Shown here: positions 4,128-7,909 of the stretch, one piece after another
How the letters are laid out: each line of letters opens with the position of its first letter
Numbering within the stretch: position 1 is the first letter of the stretch
Source of the DNA: Microcystis sp. T1-4
GTDB taxonomy: Bacteria; Cyanobacteriota; Cyanobacteriia; Cyanobacteriales; Microcystaceae
Reading direction: 5' to 3'
DNA length: 7,909 bases
Assembly: GCF_000297435.1 (NCBI RefSeq)
Contig: NZ_CAIP01000400.1
Location: forward strand, 1 to 7,909
The notes under the pieces: generated by a model
Told to the model about the DNA's origin: nothing
The model's database searches: none
What the model saw: only the letters and a program-made list of their open reading frames with translations
Made by a program: the position numbers and the translations under genes

Positions 4128-5705
4128 ATGCAAGCAAATATTAATTATATAAAAACCAATTGGCTCTTAATACTTTTGGCAATTATCCTAACTCTTGGTG
4201 TGGTTTTTCGTTGGGCAAATATCGATCAAAAAGTCTATTGGCATGATGAATCCTACACCACGATTAGAACCACTGGTTATCAAGCAAAGGAAATCGCTGA
4301 TACTATCTTTCAAAATCGTCTTTTATCTACCACAGAATTAGAAAAATTTCAACAACTTAAACCCGAAAGTAATATTTTTGATACAATAAAATCTCTCGCT
4401 CAAGAAGACCCTCAACACCCACCTTTATACTTTATTATCTCTCGCTACTGGGAAAAAATATTCGGTTTTTCTCCCGCTTCTTCCCGCAGTTTAGCGATTG
4501 TTTTTAGTCTTATATCTCTGCCATTTATTTACTATCTATCCCTAGAACTATTTACATCAAAGTTAACGGCAGTTTTAGCAGTAATTTTATTGGCACTCTC
4601 TCCAGTTGATATAATATTTTCTCAAATGTCTCGTCAGTATAGTCTTTTGGTTCTGTTAACGATAATCAGTCAATTAATGCTGTTAAAATGCCTCAAAAAA
4701 AGAACTCTTGTTAATTGGTCTTTATATACCTTATCTAATACTCTCGGACTCTACACCCATCTCTTTTTTATTCTTAACTTATTTGCTCAAGCAGTCTTTA
4801 TACTTTGGTATCTTGTTATGAAACCAGAGCGAAAAAATAACTTGATATTTTTCCTGTTATCTGGGTTAACAATGATAATTTTATATATACCCTGGTTACA
4901 GGTTTTTTTAACTAACTCTCAAAGGGCCTTTAACTCCACCAGTTGGGCTGCCGTTAACTATCTCGATTGGGTATTGTTCGGTAAATTATGGCTCTTAACT
5001 TTTACTTGTCCATTTAGCGATAGCGATTTTGGTTTTAATAACATCTTCACCTATATATATAGACTAATTTTTTTAATCTTAACTATCTATGCTTTTGAGC
5101 GAGTTTATCGCTACAATAACCCGATAGCTTTTACTTTTCTAATTACCTCAACCCTAGTACCTTTCCTAGCTTTAGTCATTCCCGATCTAATTTTGACCAC
5201 CACTAGATCAACTGTCACCCGTTATCTAATTGCGACCTTTCCCACTATCTATATAACTGTGGCTTTTTTCTTGTCACAATTGCTTAATCAAGGTAAATTT
5301 TCAGGTAAAATTATCTTGACTTTTTTGTTAACTGCTAGTATAATATCGAACTTTAATAATGCTCTTTCCGAAACCAGTTGGGCAAAAGTTCCTAGTTATT
5401 GGAATGGCGAAGTTGCCAGAAAAATTAATGCTGTACCCAATGCCATTATTATCAGCGACGAAGGTAATGACTGGACTAACTTAGGTGATTTGCTTTCCCT
5501 TAATTATCGTCTTAATGCTGATGTACAATACTTCCTGACTACCACTAACCCCGATACCGATAAGTTAAAAGAAGTTCTAGAAATTCCCCAGGCCAACTTA
5601 TTTCTTTTTCGTCCTTCCAATCGGTTATTACTGGCCCTAGATCAATTGGATGTTCGTCGTGATGATTTCTATCCTCAAGGTCAATTGTCGCAAGTGAAGA
5701 AATAG
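4128..5705 (+). CDS. Membrane glycosyltransferase, GT39/PMT-type
   Basis: A 525-residue polytopic inner-membrane protein. It opens with a membrane helix (12-30) followed by VYWHDESYTTIRTTGY, whose Asp40-Glu41 pair at the start of the first periplasmic loop is the hallmark of GT39/PMT and ArnT-like enzymes. DPQHPPLYFIISRYW (94-108) and SRQYSLL (168-174) are the next family motifs. About ten further hydrophobic segments follow, then a soluble C-terminal part (about 415-525). Such enzymes use polyprenyl-phosphate sugars to modify lipids, polysaccharide or protein outside the membrane; donor and acceptor cannot be read from sequence. An in-frame ATG at 4041 lies inside dnaB and would add 29 residues of read-through helicase sequence, so the ATG at 4128, one base after the dnaB stop, is chosen. 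The gene is visibly more AT-rich than its neighbours. Confidence 0.82.
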   Translation: MQANINYIKTNWLLILLAIILTLGVVFRWANIDQKVYWHDESYTTIRTTGYQAKEIADTIFQNRLLSTTELEKFQQLKPESNIFDTIKSLAQEDPQHPPLYFIISRYWEKIFGFSPASSRSLAIVFSLISLPFIYYLSLELFTSKLTAVLAVILLALSPVDIIFSQMSRQYSLLVLLTIISQLMLLKCLKKRTLVNWSLYTLSNTLGLYTHLFFILNLFAQAVFILWYLVMKPERKNNLIFFLLSGLTMIILYIPWLQVFLTNSQRAFNSTSWAAVNYLDWVLFGKLWLLTFTCPFSDSDFGFNNIFTYIYRLIFLILTIYAFERVYRYNNPIAFTFLITSTLVPFLALVIPDLILTTTRSTVTRYLIATFPTIYITVAFFLSQLLNQGKFSGKIILTFLLTASIISNFNNALSETSWAKVPSYWNGEVARKINAVPNAIIISDEGNDWTNLGDLLSLNYRLNADVQYFLTTTNPDTDKLKEVLEIPQANLFLFRPSNRLLLALDQLDVRRDDFYPQGQLSQVKK

Positions 5706-5760
5706 GTAAATATATAAGTAGTAGGACAAAATTAACTTCTTGGTTAGGATAGGCGCTCAT

Positions 5761-5781
5761 GCAAGAGGCAAGAGGCAAAAG
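5761..5781. repeat. Short heptamer repeat GCAAGAG
   Basis: GCAAGAG occurs twice in tandem and is followed by the variant GCAAAAG. It lies between the glycosyltransferase stop and the MITE. The rest of 5706-5810 shows no gene, hairpin terminator or other element that I can support. Confidence 0.6.
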
Positions 5782-5810
5782 ATGGTTAGATATGTCTAAT
5801 TAATTGTGTC

Positions 5811-6035
5811 TAGCTAGGGTTTGCCGAATAAATCTAAAAACCTTGTTGGGTAAGACTTTTAGACTTTTTGTCAATCAAAAAGTACCATATCTGGGAGGGA
5901 TCGGGGGGAAAATTCTGGGACTTTTTCCCTGAAAATTAGGTAATTTACCAGATGAAAATGGGTAAAAACCTACACCCCACACCCCACACCCCACACCCTG
6001 TCCCCACGAAAAACTTTTTCGGCAAACCCTAGCTA
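5811..6035. mobile_element. MITE-like element with 18-bp perfect terminal inverted repeats
   Basis: The left end TAGCTAGGGTTTGCCGAA (5811-5828) is matched exactly by its reverse complement at 6018-6035. No ORF lies between, so this is a non-autonomous miniature element of about 221-225 bp. Because TAGCTA is itself palindromic, the outer edge is ambiguous: a TA target duplication (T5811-A5812 and T6034-A6035) would give a 221-bp element of Tc1/IS630 style, while AGCT (5813-5816 and 6031-6034) is an alternative duplication. It fills most of the 415-base gap between the glycosyltransferase and the GH10-like gene. I recall AGGGTTTGC-type ends being common in Microcystis, but no search was done. 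Confidence 0.8.
5972..5998. repeat. Heptamer array ACACCCC inside the MITE
   Basis: Three exact ACACCCC units and a six-base partial copy lie near the right end of the MITE. Such internal arrays are expected to vary in copy number between copies of the element. Confidence 0.85.
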
Positions 6036-6120
6036 TATATTTTTGGTCGATCTAGCCTGAAAGAGTTGAGCAAAGCTGTTATCATAACCAGTTAAAAGCG
6101 TTAATCTTCACCTTAAAGAA

Positions 6121-7437
6121 ATGACTTTTCTAATTCCGACCAGCACTTGGCGGCAAATTCTTAAAAAGCTCCCCATACTACTATTCTTAGCATCTTTTCT
6201 CATAGTCCTACTATTAGGCTATTTTTCCGCTGCTTTCTCTCAAAGTCGAGATCCTGATATCCGCGGTGTTTGGATCACCACCAACGATACTGCGATGCTG
6301 ATGGACAGGGATAAACGACAACAGGCGATCGAGCAATTAGTTAATCTCAATTTTAATGCTATCTATCCCGTGGTTTGGAATTCCGGTTATGCTCTCTATC
6401 CTAGCGCGATCGCTCAACGGGAAGGAATACAGCCTTTTGTGCCTACGGGAGCGCAGGGACAAGATATCTTGGCAGAATTGGTGGAACAAACCCGTGGCAG
6501 GGGATTATTGGTCATTCCTTGGTTTGAATTCGGATTTATGGCCCCTCCCACCTCAGAATTAGCCTTAAAACATCAGGACTGGTTAACCCAAAAACGGGAC
6601 GGAGGGACCACTTGGGTAGGGGCAGCCGGTGAGGTGGTGTGGTTGAATCCTTTCCGTCCCGAGGTGCAGAATTTTCTGCGGGAATTAGTCTTGGAAGTGG
6701 TGGGACAATACGATATTAACGGCATCCAATTCGACGATCATCTGAGTTTACCCAACGAATTCGGCTATGATCCCTATACTATCGCCCTTTATCAACAGGA
6801 AACCGAAAAAACGCCTCCGGCTAACCCCCGGGATCCCGAATGGACAAAATGGCGGGCCGATAAAATCACCGCTTTTCTGGCTAATCTCAAAGAATCAATT
6901 GAGGCAATTAAACCGAATATACTGCTTTCGATCGCCCCTAATCCCTACGAATTCGCCTATAATGGTCATTTACAGGATTGGCTCGGTTGGGTGCGGCAAG
7001 GATTAGTCGATGAGTTGATCGTACAGGTTTATCGTCCCGATCTGCCCAGTTTTCTCAAACAAATAGAGCGTCCCGAAATTCAGGAAACCCAGCAAACTAT
7101 CCCCACCGGTGTGGGAGTTTTGACCGGTTTACGCAATCGACCGATCGCGTTACCCTTTATTGAAGAAAAGGTATTGGCTGCTCGTCAACGGGGTTTAGGG
7201 GTGATTTTCTTCTTTTATGAAAGTCTCTGGCAGCAAGCTTTGGAACCTCCAGAAACCAGAAAAGCGGCAATTCAAGCGCTGTTTTCGCAACCCATCACTC
7301 CCCGTCTTCCCGTGCTGGAAAATATTCCCTTAGTTAGTACGCCTGAACCTATTTACCAGCCAGAACTAACCCCCACACCTCCCCCCTTAGCGCCGGACGG
7401 GATCGAAATTCCTGTAATTCCCCCTCCGGGTAGTTAA
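6121..7437 (+). CDS. GH10-like (COG1649/DUF187) secreted family protein
   Basis: A 438-residue exported protein. Residues 18-40 are a hydrophobic stretch ending SAAFSQ, with a plausible signal-peptidase cut after Ser40; the long positive N-terminus (1-16) means it could instead remain as a membrane anchor. The catalytic-type domain starts DIRGVWITTNDTAML (46-60) and runs to about 390. It includes NFNAIYPVVWNSGYALYPS (78-95), GLLVIPWFEFGFM (128-140), VVWLNPFRPEVQNF (172-185) and INGIQFDDHLSLP (199-211), the Asp-Asp-His motif typical of this glycosidase-like TIM-barrel family. Residues 400-438 are proline-rich. Members are thought to act on envelope or peptidoglycan-like glycans, but the substrate here is unknown. 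The gene stands alone behind a MITE and has no clear Shine-Dalgarno. It ends in tandem stops TAA TAG. Confidence 0.88.
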   Translation: MTFLIPTSTWRQILKKLPILLFLASFLIVLLLGYFSAAFSQSRDPDIRGVWITTNDTAMLMDRDKRQQAIEQLVNLNFNAIYPVVWNSGYALYPSAIAQREGIQPFVPTGAQGQDILAELVEQTRGRGLLVIPWFEFGFMAPPTSELALKHQDWLTQKRDGGTTWVGAAGEVVWLNPFRPEVQNFLRELVLEVVGQYDINGIQFDDHLSLPNEFGYDPYTIALYQQETEKTPPANPRDPEWTKWRADKITAFLANLKESIEAIKPNILLSIAPNPYEFAYNGHLQDWLGWVRQGLVDELIVQVYRPDLPSFLKQIERPEIQETQQTIPTGVGVLTGLRNRPIALPFIEEKVLAARQRGLGVIFFFYESLWQQALEPPETRKAAIQALFSQPITPRLPVLENIPLVSTPEPIYQPELTPTPPPLAPDGIEIPVIPPPGS

Positions 7438-7538
7438 TAGCAATTTTTGCCCACAGAGTCAATGCCACTGGTCGCTTGAACCCCCCCCCTGAACGGTTAC
7501 AAAATTATTTTCATTGAAAAATTTGGGTCTGAAACCCT

Positions 7539-7551
7539 GCCGTTTTACGGC
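7539..7551. other. Hairpin near the left end of the IS200/IS605-type element
   Basis: GCCGT, a three-base loop and ACGGC form a 5-bp stem, with a smaller GGGT/ACCC stem at 7525-7537 just before it. IS200/IS605 elements are recognised through subterminal hairpins rather than inverted repeats, so these may be the left-end signal. TTAC tetranucleotides occur at 7497-7500 and 7556-7559 as possible cleavage contexts. The exact boundary cannot be fixed. Because GGCTTTAC follows the stem, it might also serve as a weak terminator of the GH10-like gene. The rest of 7438-7606 shows a run of nine C (7481-7489) and no gene. Confidence 0.4.
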
Positions 7552-7590
7552 GGCTTTACTGTCAAATATGAGCATCGTTTACAAAATATA

Positions 7591-7599
7591 TGCTAAAAT
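7591..7599 (+). promoter_or_regulatory. Extended -10 promoter element of tnpB
   Basis: TGCTAAAAT is an extended -10 box (TGnTAAAAT) seven bases before the tnpB ATG. Transcription would begin at or next to the start codon, giving a leaderless or nearly leaderless message. No -35 match at normal spacing was found. Confidence 0.4.
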
Positions 7600-7606
7600 G
7601 TGAGAC

Positions 7607-7909
7607 ATGGAAAAAGCCTATTCTTACCGATTTTACCCCACACCAGAACAAGAGTCGCTATTGCGGCGCACATTGGGCTGTGTAAGATTGGTTTACAATA
7701 AAGCTCTCCATCTCAGAACACAAGCATGGTACGAAAAGCAAGAAAGAGTAGGCTACGCTCAAACTTCTTCAATGCTAACTGATTGGAAAAAACAAGAAGA
7801 ATTAGACTTTTTAAACGAAGTAAGCTGTGTACCTTTACAACAAGGTTTAAGACACCTACAAATAGCTTTTACTAATTTCTTTGCTGGTCGTACTAAGTAT
7901 CCTAGCTTT
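7607..7909 (+). CDS. tnpB: TnpB (IS200/IS605-type, RNA-guided nuclease family), 3' truncated by window
   Basis: The reading frame is open for 101 codons from ATG 7607 to the window edge. It begins MEKAYSYRFYPTPEQESLL and continues RRTLGCVRLVYNKAL, the hallmark N-terminus of TnpB/OrfB. This is the helix-turn-helix/WED-REC side of the protein; the RuvC catalytic residues and zinc finger lie beyond the window, so intactness cannot be judged. TnpB proteins are RNA-guided DNA nucleases (ancestors of Cas12) that help keep the transposon in place, using a guide RNA made from the element's right end. No tnpA transposase ORF is visible upstream on either strand, so this is either a tnpB-only (IS1341-type) element or has tnpA downstream. 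It starts 170 bases after the GH10-like gene. Confidence 0.9.
   Translation, partial: MEKAYSYRFYPTPEQESLLRRTLGCVRLVYNKALHLRTQAWYEKQERVGYAQTSSMLTDWKKQEELDFLNEVSCVPLQQGLRHLQIAFTNFFAGRTKYPSF

Noticed and set aside
4128..5705. Clear horizontal acquisition of the glycosyltransferase gene
   Set aside because: It looks AT-richer, but membrane proteins are biased that way and no composition statistics were computed.
5545..5778. Minus-strand 77-codon ORF at the glycosyltransferase 3' end
   Set aside because: It overlaps the coding region antisense and spans repeat-like intergenic DNA, with no recognisable motif or ribosome site.
6356..7006. Two plus-strand ORFs in another frame inside the GH10-like gene
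   Set aside because: They are shadows of a well-supported coding frame with clear family motifs.

Overview
The window looks like a piece of a cyanobacterial chromosome, most likely Microcystis or a close relative. This rests on a perfect HIP1 octamer (GCGATCGC, 6406-6413) with several near-matches, heptamer and octamer tandem repeats in nearly every intergenic gap, a dnaB carrying an intein at the same site and with the same family features as the Synechocystis DnaB intein, a cyanobacterial-type CobM/CbiF, and a MITE and an IS200/IS605-type tnpB crowding one end. The genus is recognised from memory of such sequences, not from a search.

Layout. Positions 1-142 are non-coding and carry a 43-bp repeat with four ATTCATA-type heptamers. 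Then come a plus-strand pair, a YciH/SUI1 translation-initiation-factor homologue (143-484) and a TspO/MBR membrane protein (494-961), closed by a strong hairpin (971-1001) that probably terminates transcription from both sides. Facing them on the minus strand are cobM (1327-2115) and, downstream of it, a 52-residue double-CxxC zinc-ribbon gene (1033-1191) too short for routine ORF calling. The leader of that small gene is unusual: an ideal Shine-Dalgarno lies 40 nt before the ATG, but a palindromic hairpin fills the gap and, if folded, leaves an effective spacing of 9 nt. The cobM-dnaB divergent gap (2116-2368) is almost wholly tandem repeat, including an exact inverted copy of the 43-bp repeat from the left edge.

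On the plus strand dnaB (2369-4126) encodes the replicative helicase interrupted by a 142-residue intein (3506-3931). The intein keeps the protein-splicing blocks but has no room for a homing endonuclease, so it is a natural mini-intein. One base after the dnaB stop begins a membrane glycosyltransferase of the GT39/PMT type (4128-5705). The next gap (5706-6120) contains a 221-225-bp MITE-like element with perfect 18-bp terminal inverted repeats. A secreted or membrane-anchored GH10-like (COG1649/DUF187) protein follows (6121-7437), then the left end of an IS200/IS605-type element whose tnpB (7607 onward) runs off the window.

Functionally this is a mosaic rather than one pathway: translation, tetrapyrrole or membrane sensing, cobalamin synthesis, replication, and envelope glycan work lie side by side. 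TspO (tetrapyrrole-binding family) near CobM (corrinoid synthesis) is the only suggestive metabolic link, and it is inference. No complete defence system, CRISPR array, tRNA or rRNA is visible.
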